DNA of 48,474 nt from an uncultured Corynebacterium sp. (GTDB lineage Bacteria > Actinomycetota > Actinomycetes > Mycobacteriales > Mycobacteriaceae), in NCBI RefSeq assembly GCF_943914615.1, contig NZ_CALUCS010000018.1:1-48474 (forward strand). Direction: 5' to 3'. Positions 7,931 through 16,271 of the stretch are shown here, in pieces. The notes below the pieces were generated by a model, which did no database searches, was not told the DNA's origin, and was given only the letters and a program-made list of their open reading frames with translations. Positions within the stretch are counted from its first letter, which is position 1, and the number at the start of each line of letters is the position of its first letter. The translations under genes were made by a program, and so were the position numbers.

Positions 7931-9781
7931 CTAGTCGGCGTCAGTAGACAGAGCCGCGACGAAGGCCTCCTGCGGAACAGAGACCGAACCGATGGCCTTC
8001 ATGCGCTTCTTGCCTTCCTTCTGCTTCTCCAGCAGCTTGCGCTTACGTGACACGTCGCCGCCGTAGCACTTGGAAAGAACGTCCTTGCGCAGGGCGCGGA
8101 TGTTCTCGCGGGCAATGATCTTGGAACCGATGGCGGCCTGCACCGGCACTTCGAACTGCTGGCGCGGGATGAGCTCCTTGAGCTTCACAGTCATCTTGTT
8201 GCCGTACCAGTGGGCATTCTCGCGGTGGACGATGGCGCTGAACGCGTCCACCGGGTCGCCCTGCAGCAGGATGTCCACCTTCACCAGGTCGGCCAGCTGC
8301 TCACCGGCTTCCTCGTAGTTCAGCGAAGCGTAGCCCTTGGTGCGGGACTTCAGCTGGTCGAAGAAGTCGAAGATGATCTCACCCAGAGGCATGGTGTAGC
8401 GCAGCTCCACGCGGTCCTCGGAGAGGTAGTCCATGCCGCCCATCTGGCCGCGCTTGGACTGGCACAGCTCCATCGTCGAGCCCAAGAACTCCGCCGGCAC
8501 GATCACGGTCATCTTCACAATCGGCTCGTAGATCTCGCGCATCTTGCCACCCGGCCAGTCCGAAGGGTTGCGCACTAGCACCTCGCTGCCGTCCTCCTGG
8601 ACCACGCGGTACACCACGGAAGGCGCAGTGGAGATCAGGTCCAAGTCGAACTCCCGCTCCAAGCGGGCGCGGGTGATCTCCATGTGCAGCAGACCCAGGA
8701 AGCCACAGCGGAAGCCGAAGCCCAGGGCCACGGACGTCTCGGGCTCGAAGGTCAGGGAGGCATCGTTGAGCTGCAACTTTTCAATGGCCTCACGCAGATC
8801 CGGGTACTGGTCGGCGCTGATCGGGAACAGGCCGGAGTACACCATCGGGGTCGGCTCCTGGTAGCCCTTCAGCGGGGTTTCCGCACCGTTGACGGCCCAG
8901 GTGATTGTGTCACCCACCTTGGACTGGCGAACGTCCTTCACACCGGTGATGATGTAGCCGACTTCGCCCACACCCAGGCCCTTGGTCTTCGTTGGCTCCG
9001 GGGAAACCACGCCGATCTCTTGGGTCTCGTGGGTCGCGCCACTGCTCATCATCTCGATCTTCTGGCGGGATTCCAGCCGGCCGTCCATCATGCGCACGTA
9101 GGTCACCACACCGCGGTAGATGTCGTACACGCTGTCGAAGATCATGGCGCGGGCGGGGGCATCAGCATCGCCGACGGGCGCGGGCACCAGCTCGCAGACC
9201 TTATCCAGCAGCTCGGATACGCCCTCGCCGGTCTTGCCGGATACGCGCAGCACGTCCTCTGGCTCGCAGCCGATGATGTGCGCGATCTCCAGGGAGTACT
9301 TCTCCGGATCTGCCGCGGGCAGGTCGATCTTGTTCAAAACCGGGATAATTTCCAGGTCGTTTTCCATCGCCAGGTACAGGTTCGCCAGCGTCTGCGCTTC
9401 GATGCCCTGGGCAGCGTCGACCAGCAGGATGCAACCCTCACACGCCTCGAGGGCGCGGGAGACCTCGTAGGTGAAGTCCACGTGGCCGGGGGTATCGATC
9501 AGGTGCATCACCAGCTCTTCGCCCGCGTGCGCGCCGGTCTTCGGCACCCAGGGCAGGCGCACGTTCTGCGCCTTAATGGTGATGCCGCGTTCGCGCTCGA
9601 TGTCCATGTTGTCGAGATACTGGTCGCGCATGTCGCGGTCCTCGACCACACCCGACATCTGCAGAATACGGTCCGCCAGGGTGGACTTGCCGTGGTCAAT
9701 GTGGGCAATGATGCAGAAGTTGCGGATCCTCTCCGGGTCCGTGAACGTCTCTGTGGCGTAATTCTTCTGCTTGGCTGCCAT
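7931..9781 (-). CDS. lepA: Elongation factor 4 (LepA), ribosome-associated GTPase
   Basis: Protein of 616 residues, the usual LepA length. It begins MAAKQKNYATETFTDPERIR. AHIDHGKST is the G1 P-loop, DTPGHVDF is G3 and NKIDLP is G4. The C-terminal region with the LepA-specific KLLEKQKEGKKRMK is intact. EF4 back-translocates or remodels stalled ribosomes. The ORF continues to 9895, but a strong GAGGAGGG directly before the ATG at 9781 fixes the start. Divergent from the MazF-like gene at 9898. The last codons overlap a GGCGTCA site. Confidence 0.97.
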   Translation of the reverse strand: MAAKQKNYATETFTDPERIRNFCIIAHIDHGKSTLADRILQMSGVVEDRDMRDQYLDNMDIERERGITIKAQNVRLPWVPKTGAHAGEELVMHLIDTPGHVDFTYEVSRALEACEGCILLVDAAQGIEAQTLANLYLAMENDLEIIPVLNKIDLPAADPEKYSLEIAHIIGCEPEDVLRVSGKTGEGVSELLDKVCELVPAPVGDADAPARAMIFDSVYDIYRGVVTYVRMMDGRLESRQKIEMMSSGATHETQEIGVVSPEPTKTKGLGVGEVGYIITGVKDVRQSKVGDTITWAVNGAETPLKGYQEPTPMVYSGLFPISADQYPDLREAIEKLQLNDASLTFEPETSVALGFGFRCGFLGLLHMEITRARLEREFDLDLISTAPSVVYRVVQEDGSEVLVRNPSDWPGGKMREIYEPIVKMTVIVPAEFLGSTMELCQSKRGQMGGMDYLSEDRVELRYTMPLGEIIFDFFDQLKSRTKGYASLNYEEAGEQLADLVKVDILLQGDPVDAFSAIVHRENAHWYGNKMTVKLKELIPRQQFEVPVQAAIGSKIIARENIRALRKDVLSKCYGGDVSRKRKLLEKQKEGKKRMKAIGSVSVPQEAFVAALSTDAD

Positions 9782-9861
9782 TTGCCCTCCTCTTTCGCTT
9801 ATGCGTAACCCTACTATGCATCGGCCTGGAAGTAGCAGACGGGGTTTAGCTGCGAACCTTA

Positions 9862-9890
9862 TTACTGCGAGCACGTGGTTCGGGTAATCT
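9862..9890 (+). promoter_or_regulatory. Promoter of the MazF/PemK-like gene, leaderless
   Basis: TTACTG (9862-9867) and TAATCT (9885-9890) are separated by 17 bases. The ATG at 9898 begins seven bases after the -10 box, so the transcript would start at the start codon. Confidence 0.55.
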
Positions 9891-9897
9891 GTCACCT

Positions 9898-10497
9898 ATG
9901 GCTGGTTCCGAAGGAAGTGTTGTGGATGTGACGCCCCCGCGGGGGAAATCCCGCAATCCCATTGGGGCCATCAAGGAGTTCTTCCGGCGGTTTTATATCC
10001 GCCGTTTCACGCGCAGGCAGGCCCTGAAGCGCGGCATCGCGGAGCTAAATGCCCACCTTGGGATGGGCGCGGAGTACGCCGGCTTGGCGGGTGACCGGGG
10101 CGAGACCATCAAAACCGCCAGCCGCGAGCTCGCCCGCCCAGTTACCTACATTCCGGACATGGATGGGCAGGCGGATGCTGGCGAAGTAGTGTGGGCGGAC
10201 ATTCGCCCGAAGAAGGGCGTACCCCCTGAGCGGCGCGCAGTGCTTGTCGTCGGACGCAAGAATCACCGGCTACTCACCTTGCTGATCTCTTCCCGCGAGG
10301 AGTACGCGAAACAGCCCATTTGGGTCCCCATCGGCACCGGACCGTGGAGCTCCGGCGCGGACAGGGATAGCTGGGTGCGTATAGATAAGGTGCTGCAGGT
10401 ACCGGAATCACACATCCAACGCCGCGGCATTCCGCTCCCCTCCCGCCGTTTCGACCGGGTCGCCAACGTACTGCGCCAGGAGTACGGCTGGGGCTAG
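9898..10497 (+). CDS. MazF/PemK-fold protein with an N-terminal extension, no adjacent antitoxin
   Basis: Protein of 199 residues. Residues about 94-195 match the MazF/PemK toxin fold: AGEVVWADIRPKKGVPPERRAVLVVG, then LTLLISS and WVPIGTG, and a final RRFDRVANVLRQ. MazF toxins are sequence-specific mRNA endoribonucleases. Here about 90 residues precede the domain, including a basic segment at 30-47 (RRFYIRRFTRRQALKR) that could bind RNA or membrane. No small antitoxin ORF lies next to it; lepA is divergent on one side and rpsT follows on the other. It may be a housekeeping derivative rather than an active toxin. Confidence 0.72.
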   Translation: MAGSEGSVVDVTPPRGKSRNPIGAIKEFFRRFYIRRFTRRQALKRGIAELNAHLGMGAEYAGLAGDRGETIKTASRELARPVTYIPDMDGQADAGEVVWADIRPKKGVPPERRAVLVVGRKNHRLLTLLISSREEYAKQPIWVPIGTGPWSSGADRDSWVRIDKVLQVPESHIQRRGIPLPSRRFDRVANVLRQEYGWG

Positions 10498-10723
10498 AAG
10501 CTTTTTGCCTTTTCTTTGCCCCTGCTGCTAACATTTCCCGAGTTCACAGTGCTGCTAACGCCAGCCACTAGCACCAGTGTTAGTTGTTGGTACGTACTGC
10601 GAGGCCACGCCGCATCCCACAGGACCTTGGGTGGGGTGTTAGAGACCGCGCGGCCACGGCGGGAGCCCGCTCCCCTGAACAAATTTTTTTCCGAAAACTT
10701 TTTGAAAGAAGAGGCACGCCACC

Positions 10724-10987
10724 ATGGCAAACATCAAGCAGCAGAAGAAGCGCGTTCTCACCAACGAGATCGCTCGCAAGCGCAACCAGGCTATCCGTTC
10801 CCGCCTGCGCACCGAGACCCGCAAGTTCAACGCCGCCGTGGAGGCTGGCGACAAGGAGGCCGCTGAGGCTCAGCTGCGCGTCGCTTCCCGCTTCTACGAC
10901 AAGGCCGTCACCAAGGGCACCATCCACCGCAACAACGCGGCAAACAAGAAGTCCGGCATGGCCGCTCGCTTCAACAAGATGGCCTAA
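10724..10987 (+). CDS. rpsT: 30S ribosomal protein S20
   Basis: Protein of 87 residues, the normal S20 length. It starts MANIKQQKKRVLTNEIARKRNQ and ends MAARFNKMA, both typical. It binds 16S rRNA in the 30S body. GAAGAGG lies 10-15 bases before the ATG. The preceding gap (10498-10723) is long and GC-structured, including CACGGCGGGAGCCCGC, then an AT-rich run. This is compatible with a leader, since S20 is autogenously controlled in other bacteria. Confidence 0.97.
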   Translation: MANIKQQKKRVLTNEIARKRNQAIRSRLRTETRKFNAAVEAGDKEAAEAQLRVASRFYDKAVTKGTIHRNNAANKKSGMAARFNKMA

Positions 10988-11028
10988 GGTTTCCAAAGGT
11001 TTTTAACCGGCACTTGCCTGTATCGAGG

Positions 11029-11108
11029 CCCGCACCCTTTCACAGAGATTGAGACGTTGCGTCACAAAGCAACAACAGCAACAACCTCCGCCCGGGTGCG
11101 GGTTTTCG
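11029..11108 (+). terminator. rpsT terminator with a long, nested loop
   Basis: CCCGCACCC (11029-11037) pairs with GGGTGCGGG (11094-11102), followed by TTTTCGTT. The 56-base loop contains a second hairpin, GTTGC (11056-11060) with GCAAC (11069-11073). The outer stem plus U-rich tail looks like an intrinsic terminator, but the loop is unusually long. Confidence 0.6.
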
Positions 11109-11197
11109 TTATGCCCTAAGCTTAAGAGCTAGATTTAGGGCTGATACAGCCTCAGCTGATCGCTGTTAATGACTTTTCGAAGGAGTTCGACAAAGGG

Positions 11198-12235
11198 ATG
11201 AAGGATCGCTTCCGCTCAGCCCTACTCGGCACCGCTCTGGGCGATGCGTGGGGTTACCCGTACCAGAACGAGCCGCAGCCCGACCGCACCCCGCTACCCG
11301 ATTCGCTGGTGATCAGCGACGCGACGCAGATGACCCTGGCTCTGTGCGCCGCTATGGCAGAGATCGACGACGGGGATCTGGACCGCGAAGAGGGCATGCA
11401 GGCCATCGGCCAGCACTTCATCAACTACCACGGTGACCGGGATTACGACCGCCACCCCGGCGCGTCGAACACCGAGTCGCTGGATCGCCTGAGCCTGCTC
11501 GGGGCAGAGCACTGGGACGATGTGGCTACGCACTCGGGTGGTTCAGGTGCCGTGATGCGCGTGGCGGCCAGTGCTTTGCTCGCTCCCGCCGATGAGGGCG
11601 TGGGCTGGTCCGTACTGCAGGGCATCCTGACTCACGACTCGGGCGTGGCTCGCGCGGCATGCGCCATGGTGGCCTGCATGCTGGCTGCTAAGAAGGGCAC
11701 CCGCCTGCTCGACGTCGCAGAGGGCTTGGCCGGCGATGAGAACTTCGATAACGATAGCCTGCTGACCAACGAGGAGAAGCTGGACATCCTCACGGACCTG
11801 GACGAAGCTCTGATTACGGATCTGACCGGCCCCGACGTTCCGTTGAGCGAGCTGATCTCGCGCGTCAGCGCCGTCCACGAGCACCTCACCCCATTCCTGC
11901 AGCAGGGCGACTTCGAGGAGCTCTACCGCAACAGCGGCAAGTTTGTGCAGATTCTGGGCCGTGGGTGGGACGCAGGCTCCTGCACCGCCTCCGCCCTACT
12001 GTTGGCTCAGCTATACCTGGATAATCAGGATCAGTACGCCCCGCACGACTTCCTGCACGTTGCCGTGAACTGGCCGGGCAATCGCAACACTCGCGCGTCG
12101 CTGACCGGCGCGCTCATCGGCTCTCACCTGGAGGGTGGAGTGGCCGCGTGGGAGGAAACCCGCGAGTACGATTTCGAGTCCCGCTACGACGACGCTGTGC
12201 ACTTCGGCGTGTGGAAGGGCTTCAGCGCCCGCTAG
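11198..12235 (+). CDS. ADP-ribosylglycohydrolase-like protein, metal sites degenerate
   Basis: Protein of 345 residues. The all-helical DraG/ARH layout is visible: SALLGTALGDAWGYP (8-21), SDATQMTLAL (40-49), SGAVMRVAASALL near 120, an ILTHDSGVARAA helix and a final GNRNTRASLTGALIG at about 294. In active family members the metals are held by a TDD-type motif near the N-terminus and a DxDT motif near the C-terminus. Here these read S40-D41-A42-T43 and N295-R296-N297-T298, so three usual aspartates are missing. It may bind ADP-ribosyl ligands without hydrolysis or act on another substrate. AAGGAG and AAAGGG precede the ATG. Confidence 0.75.
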   Translation: MKDRFRSALLGTALGDAWGYPYQNEPQPDRTPLPDSLVISDATQMTLALCAAMAEIDDGDLDREEGMQAIGQHFINYHGDRDYDRHPGASNTESLDRLSLLGAEHWDDVATHSGGSGAVMRVAASALLAPADEGVGWSVLQGILTHDSGVARAACAMVACMLAAKKGTRLLDVAEGLAGDENFDNDSLLTNEEKLDILTDLDEALITDLTGPDVPLSELISRVSAVHEHLTPFLQQGDFEELYRNSGKFVQILGRGWDAGSCTASALLLAQLYLDNQDQYAPHDFLHVAVNWPGNRNTRASLTGALIGSHLEGGVAAWEETREYDFESRYDDAVHFGVWKGFSAR

Positions 12236-12246
12236 CGCTGTACCCG

Positions 12247-12311
12247 CTGCGCTATCTGCGCGCTGTCTGCCCGCCAGCACTGCGCTATCTGCGCGCTGTC
12301 TGCCCGCCAGC
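12247..12311. repeat. Two 32-base direct repeats at the 3' end of holA
   Basis: The 32 bases at 12247-12278 recur exactly at 12280-12311 (period 33). Both contain GCTATCTGCGCGCTGTCTGC. The stop codon and last residues of holA (AGGQTARR) lie in the second copy, and the first copy is an untranslated duplicate. Confidence 0.9.
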
Positions 12312-13268
12312 GACGTGCGCGATTTTCCGCACCGCGTTCTCGACTGCAAAGTCGGGGTCGGCGCTGTGGCCCTTCACGCCCGCATCTAACTCCGCGGTGA
12401 TCTGCACAGCCTGTGCGATCATGGGGGTGGTCCAGCGTCGGGCGGTGCGGAGCGTCTTGTCCAGTTTCCACGGCGCCATGCCGAACTTAGCCGCATCTCG
12501 GCGAGAGTTGATAGTGCCCGCGCCCGCTACCTTCGCAATGTCCGCGATCCCGGTGCTCAATGCGCTGGCCAGCAGCACCGGCGCCACGCCCAGCTGTAGC
12601 GCCCGGCGCGCCAGCGCCACCGCGGCACGGACGTTTCCGGCGATGGCATAGTCGGCTACTTCAAAGCCGCTGACCTCTGCCTTGCCCTGGTAGTAGCGCT
12701 TCACCGCTGCGGCGTCCACGTGGCCGTCCGTATCGGCGACTAGCTGGCTGATGGCGCTGGCCAGCTGGCGCAGGTCGCTGCCCACCACATCCAGCAGCAG
12801 TTCGCACACTTCGCGGGTCACACGCGCGCCCTGGCTGCGGAACTCTTGGTCGATGAAGGCCAGCTGCTCGCGGCCCTTGAGCGCCCCAGCTTGGAATACC
12901 ACCGCGCCAAGTTTCGGCCAGCTATCCACCAGCTTCTTGTTACGGCCCTTACCGGTGTGCACGATGATCAGCACCACCCCGTCGGCAGGATCTTTGATGG
13001 CTTGTTCCAGCAGCCCGACGATCTCCTTGCCCGTATCCTCCACGCCGGTGACGACCACAATGCGGTCTTCGGCGAACAGGCTGGGGCTTAACAGTTCGGC
13101 CAGTTCGGGTGCACTGAGTTCCGAGGCTTTGCGCATCTCTACCGGCAGGTTTGGGTCTCCGCTGGCGGCCCGCGCTTGGTCAACGATGGCCTGCCTGCGC
13201 CGTTCGGCCAGGAAGTCGTCGCCGCCGACGATCAGGTTGATGGGTGCGGGGGGCTCGGGGCGGTTCAT
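12285..13268 (-). CDS. holA: DNA polymerase III subunit delta
   Basis: Protein of 327 residues, close to the family norm. The start MNRPEPPAPINLIVGGDDFLAERR fits the actinobacterial delta subunit, and VVVTGVEDTGKE, the LVDSWPKLGA region and the KVSEFAVADYAIAG-like stretch match the DNA_pol3_delta layout. Delta opens the sliding clamp within the clamp loader. It lies 34 bases after comEC in the same orientation, as in many bacteria. The last codons are formed by a duplicated 32-base segment. Confidence 0.9.
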   Translation of the reverse strand: MNRPEPPAPINLIVGGDDFLAERRRQAIVDQARAASGDPNLPVEMRKASELSAPELAELLSPSLFAEDRIVVVTGVEDTGKEIVGLLEQAIKDPADGVVLIIVHTGKGRNKKLVDSWPKLGAVVFQAGALKGREQLAFIDQEFRSQGARVTREVCELLLDVVGSDLRQLASAISQLVADTDGHVDAAAVKRYYQGKAEVSGFEVADYAIAGNVRAAVALARRALQLGVAPVLLASALSTGIADIAKVAGAGTINSRRDAAKFGMAPWKLDKTLRTARRWTTPMIAQAVQITAELDAGVKGHSADPDFAVENAVRKIAHVAGGQTARR

Positions 13269-13302
13269 GGGTTCGATCTTGCCAGATCTGCGCGCGCGAC
13301 TT

Positions 13303-15258
13303 CTAACGGATCTCCACCTTGTCCTTACACGGGTAGTACACGGGCACCCCGTTGGGCAGGAAGCTGGGCCTGCCGTGCGGTTTCCCGCACTGCGTCACGA
13401 TCACCGCCACCTGTTGTATTCCCCCTTTCTCCGCCACGGCTGCGTCGATCGCTTGTAGCTGCCGCATCGCCTGATCGTCGTCGCGAACTTGAAACACTGC
13501 CTTGCCGTCTAGGTCCACTGGCCCTGTCTTAATTGCTGCGGATACGTGTGGTTTTTCTAGTTTTATGACGCCCCCTCGTCCCCACACCCCCAGCATCAGC
13601 ATCCCGCACACAAGCGTGGCCCAGCCCCACCGGAGTGTGCGCCAGTAGCGGGCGTAGCGGACGCTCGCCAGCACTACAGCCAACAGGGCGCTGGCGATGC
13701 CCGCCCATGCCCATCCGCCTGGGGTGGCAAGCATGGGCGCGCCAGATCCCGTGCGGGCCACCTGCAGTACCCATGCCGCACACGGCACTGCTGGGGCGAC
13801 GACGATCTTGGCCAGCAACATCGTCACCGGTGGGTAGATCGCCGCCAGCAGTGCTGCCACGAGCCCAAGAACGGTGATCACTGGAACCACCGCAGTCACC
13901 GCCAGATTGCAGATCACCGCGACCAGGGAGACTTTCCCCGTCATGTGGACGATGATCGGGATGGTCACCAGATCCGCTGCGATCGCCACGAGGACCATGC
14001 GCACCACCATCGCCTGCAGCTGGGTAGGGCGCTCATGGACGGGCAGCCAGGGAATCAGTGGAATCCTTGCCAGCACGGCTTTTGACCACCAGGGCAACAC
14101 CACCACGATGCCCGCCGTTGCCGCCACGGAGAGCGCGAACGCGTAGCTAATGGCCATGCCTGGGGAGAGCACCATCAGCGCGATGATGGCCGCGCTTAAG
14201 GAGGCGATGATGTCCGTCCAGCGGGCAGAGGCCACTGCCACCAGGCCGACGCTGCCCATGATTGCCGCACGCAGCACACTGGGTTCCGGGCCGACCAGCA
14301 GCACGAAGGCCACCAGAGCGCCGGCTGCCACCAGCAGCCTGGTGAGGCGCCCCGCCCGGCAGGCCGTGGCCAGCACCAACGCGGCTCCGGTGACTACCGC
14401 GACATTGGATCCAGAAACCGCGCTGAGGTGGCTTAGCCCAGTGACGGTGAACTGATTGCGCAGAGTGGAATCCTGCATGCTGACGTCCCCCAACACCATG
14501 CCGGGCAGGATCTTCCCGGCTTCCCACGGCAGGTCAGCGCACAGCGCGTGGAAGCCGTCACGCAGCCAGGCGGTGACGGCCCATATACCTTCCGGCTCGG
14601 TGATGTTCTCCGGCGCGCGGGTGGCGGACAGGGTGACCGGAACCATCTCCGCCCCGCGGGCGGGGCGCAAGGTGGCGGCAATGTCGAAGCTCATGCCGGG
14701 TTGTAGAGCCGTGAAGTCGCCGGCGCCCGCTGTGCCTCCGTCTGCAGCTCCGGCTCCAGCTTCTGCCCCGGCCAAATCGGGGCGTAGAAAAAGCGGCACT
14801 TCCCCCAGGCTGTCGACGTCCACGGGAACCAGCACCGTGCCCTCCGCGACTTGTTTCGGCAGGCCCGCCACCGTTACCCGCTGCTGCACACCGCCTGCTT
14901 GAGTGGAAAGGTCTTGCAGTAGCGGCTGGGCGTCAATAAGAAAGATCCGCCACCACGTGCCCAGACCCACCGCGCTGGCAACGGCTCCAACAGTCGCAAC
15001 GCTGCGCGCGAGAAGGCGGCGCCACGGGGCTCCGTAGCTGCGGCGGGCGTGCCACCACCAGGTGGCGCTGGCGAGCGTGACGAGCCCTCCGATGGCAAGC
15101 GGCCAGAAGCTGCGGGTCAGGATGATCGCGGCGGCCATGAGCCAACACCCGAGCGCGACGGGAACAAGCCGCAGATCAACACCGCGGGCTTTGGTGACGG
15201 CTTCCGGACTGAACGGCTCCGGCGCGCCCAACGCCAGCGAGCTAGATTGTGACGGCAT
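13303..15258 (-). CDS. comEC: ComEC/Rec2-family DNA-uptake channel-like protein
   Basis: Protein of 651 residues with about ten or more hydrophobic segments. The competence core is seen at SHLSAVSGSNVAVVTGAALV, followed by LLVGPEPSVLRAAIMGSVGL. In competent bacteria ComEC forms the inner-membrane channel for single-stranded DNA. The C-terminal region (VAVIVTQCGKPHGRPSFLPNG) is short and is not a full metallo-beta-lactamase domain, as in other actinobacterial ComECs. The start at 15258 overlaps the end of comEA by 17 bases. The ORF stays open to 15384 but that part lies inside comEA. Confidence 0.9.
   Translation of the reverse strand: MPSQSSSLALGAPEPFSPEAVTKARGVDLRLVPVALGCWLMAAAIILTRSFWPLAIGGLVTLASATWWWHARRSYGAPWRRLLARSVATVGAVASAVGLGTWWRIFLIDAQPLLQDLSTQAGGVQQRVTVAGLPKQVAEGTVLVPVDVDSLGEVPLFLRPDLAGAEAGAGAADGGTAGAGDFTALQPGMSFDIAATLRPARGAEMVPVTLSATRAPENITEPEGIWAVTAWLRDGFHALCADLPWEAGKILPGMVLGDVSMQDSTLRNQFTVTGLSHLSAVSGSNVAVVTGAALVLATACRAGRLTRLLVAAGALVAFVLLVGPEPSVLRAAIMGSVGLVAVASARWTDIIASLSAAIIALMVLSPGMAISYAFALSVAATAGIVVVLPWWSKAVLARIPLIPWLPVHERPTQLQAMVVRMVLVAIAADLVTIPIIVHMTGKVSLVAVICNLAVTAVVPVITVLGLVAALLAAIYPPVTMLLAKIVVAPAVPCAAWVLQVARTGSGAPMLATPGGWAWAGIASALLAVVLASVRYARYWRTLRWGWATLVCGMLMLGVWGRGGVIKLEKPHVSAAIKTGPVDLDGKAVFQVRDDDQAMRQLQAIDAAVAEKGGIQQVAVIVTQCGKPHGRPSFLPNGVPVYYPCKDKVEIR
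13552..13572 (+). repeat. Dispersed T-tract/TGACGCC motif (copy in comEC)
   Basis: TGACGCC at 13566-13572 is preceded by TTTTTCTAGTTTTA. In comEC codons this produces ATA, AAA and CTA, which are uncommon in the surrounding GC-rich sequence. Confidence 0.55.
14929..14949 (-). repeat. Dispersed T-tract/TGACGCC motif (second copy in comEC)
   Basis: GGCGTCA at 14929-14935 is followed by ATAAGAAAGATCC, giving CTTTCTTATTGACGCC on the minus strand. It encodes FLIDAQ in ComEC with AT-rich codons. Confidence 0.6.
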
Positions 15259-16135
15259 CGCGCATCGCTTCGAACTTCGCCGGGCCGATGCCTCGGACGT
15301 CCAGGAGCTGCTCGATACTGGTGAAGGAGCCGTTGGATTCTCGCCAAGCGATGATGGCCTCGGCGGTGGCTGGGCCGATGCCACTGATAGTTTCCAGCTG
15401 CGCGGCGTCCGCGGTGTTGAGGTTCACCTTGCCCTCTGCGCCGTCTGCGCCGTCGGGCTTACCTCCCTGCGCTGCAGGCCTACTTCCTGCCCCATCAGGC
15501 TTAGCCCCGTCCGCGCCTGTTCCTCCGGCACCACCCGGCGCGGCTTGCGCTCCCCCGGTGTACACCACGCGCGAGCCACGATCATCCACCACGATCTGCA
15601 TGCCATCGCTGACCGGTTCCGCCAGATTGATGCCCAGCACGACCGCCTTAGGCAAACCGCCACCTGCGGCTTCTATGGCCTCGCCCACCCGAGTGCTCAC
15701 CTGCACCCGAAGCAGCCCGGGGTGATGCACCATACCCTGCACACTCACCACGACTTCCTGGTGATCGTCCTGCTCGTTAGCCTGGCCATCGTCCCCCGCT
15801 GTGGCTTCCCCCGAGCCAGTTGCCGCTGCGCCACCGCCACCTGCTTCTGCGGTTCTATCGGCTACCCCGGGAGCGTTAGTGCTCGCCAGCATGTCGGCGC
15901 TGCCCGCTCCCGCCCCATCGTCCGGGTCTTGCCGTTGGCAGGCGAAGAACGTGACGCTGATGAGAACAGCCACGACCACCGTGACGATAAGCCCCCTGGA
16001 TGCTGCGCTGCCTATGACCGTGTGCGTGTCTAGGTCAACGTTGGCGAGCTCATGCTCCGGCATGGGCTGGGCTAGAGCCTCGGCGCGGGCGCGAACCTTG
16101 TCAGCAGAACTCTGCCTGATGCGTCGTGTGGACAT
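15242..16135 (-). CDS. comEA: ComEA-family DNA-binding protein
   Basis: Protein of 297 residues. A cytoplasmic N-terminus leads to one TM segment (about 48-66, ending FFAC). A low-complexity Gly/Ala linker follows to about 125, then an SLBB-type domain at about 128-185 (VVVSVQGMVHHPG..RVGEAIEAAGG). A second linker leads to the C-terminal helix-hairpin-helix DNA-binding domain at about 237-297, with VNLNTADAAQLETISGIGPA and VRGIGPAKFEAM. The arrangement is typical ComEA. It is in one transcription unit with comEC, and the two overlap. Confidence 0.92.
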   Translation of the reverse strand: MSTRRIRQSSADKVRARAEALAQPMPEHELANVDLDTHTVIGSAASRGLIVTVVVAVLISVTFFACQRQDPDDGAGAGSADMLASTNAPGVADRTAEAGGGGAAATGSGEATAGDDGQANEQDDHQEVVVSVQGMVHHPGLLRVQVSTRVGEAIEAAGGGLPKAVVLGINLAEPVSDGMQIVVDDRGSRVVYTGGAQAAPGGAGGTGADGAKPDGAGSRPAAQGGKPDGADGAEGKVNLNTADAAQLETISGIGPATAEAIIAWRESNGSFTSIEQLLDVRGIGPAKFEAMRDAVTI

Positions 16136-16271
16136 GCGCCGATCAAAACATGCCCTATAGACCGCCGGTCGTCAGATACCGCAACCGGCACACCAAAACC
16201 CCAGGAAGCTGTGGAAAACCCCTCCCCTGTGGATAACCGGCGAGTAGAAGCTCCCTGTAGCCCCTCCTAAG

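Noticed and set aside
9898..10497. Complete toxin-antitoxin pair
   Set aside because: No antitoxin-sized ORF with a ribosome-binding site lies on either side of the MazF-like gene.
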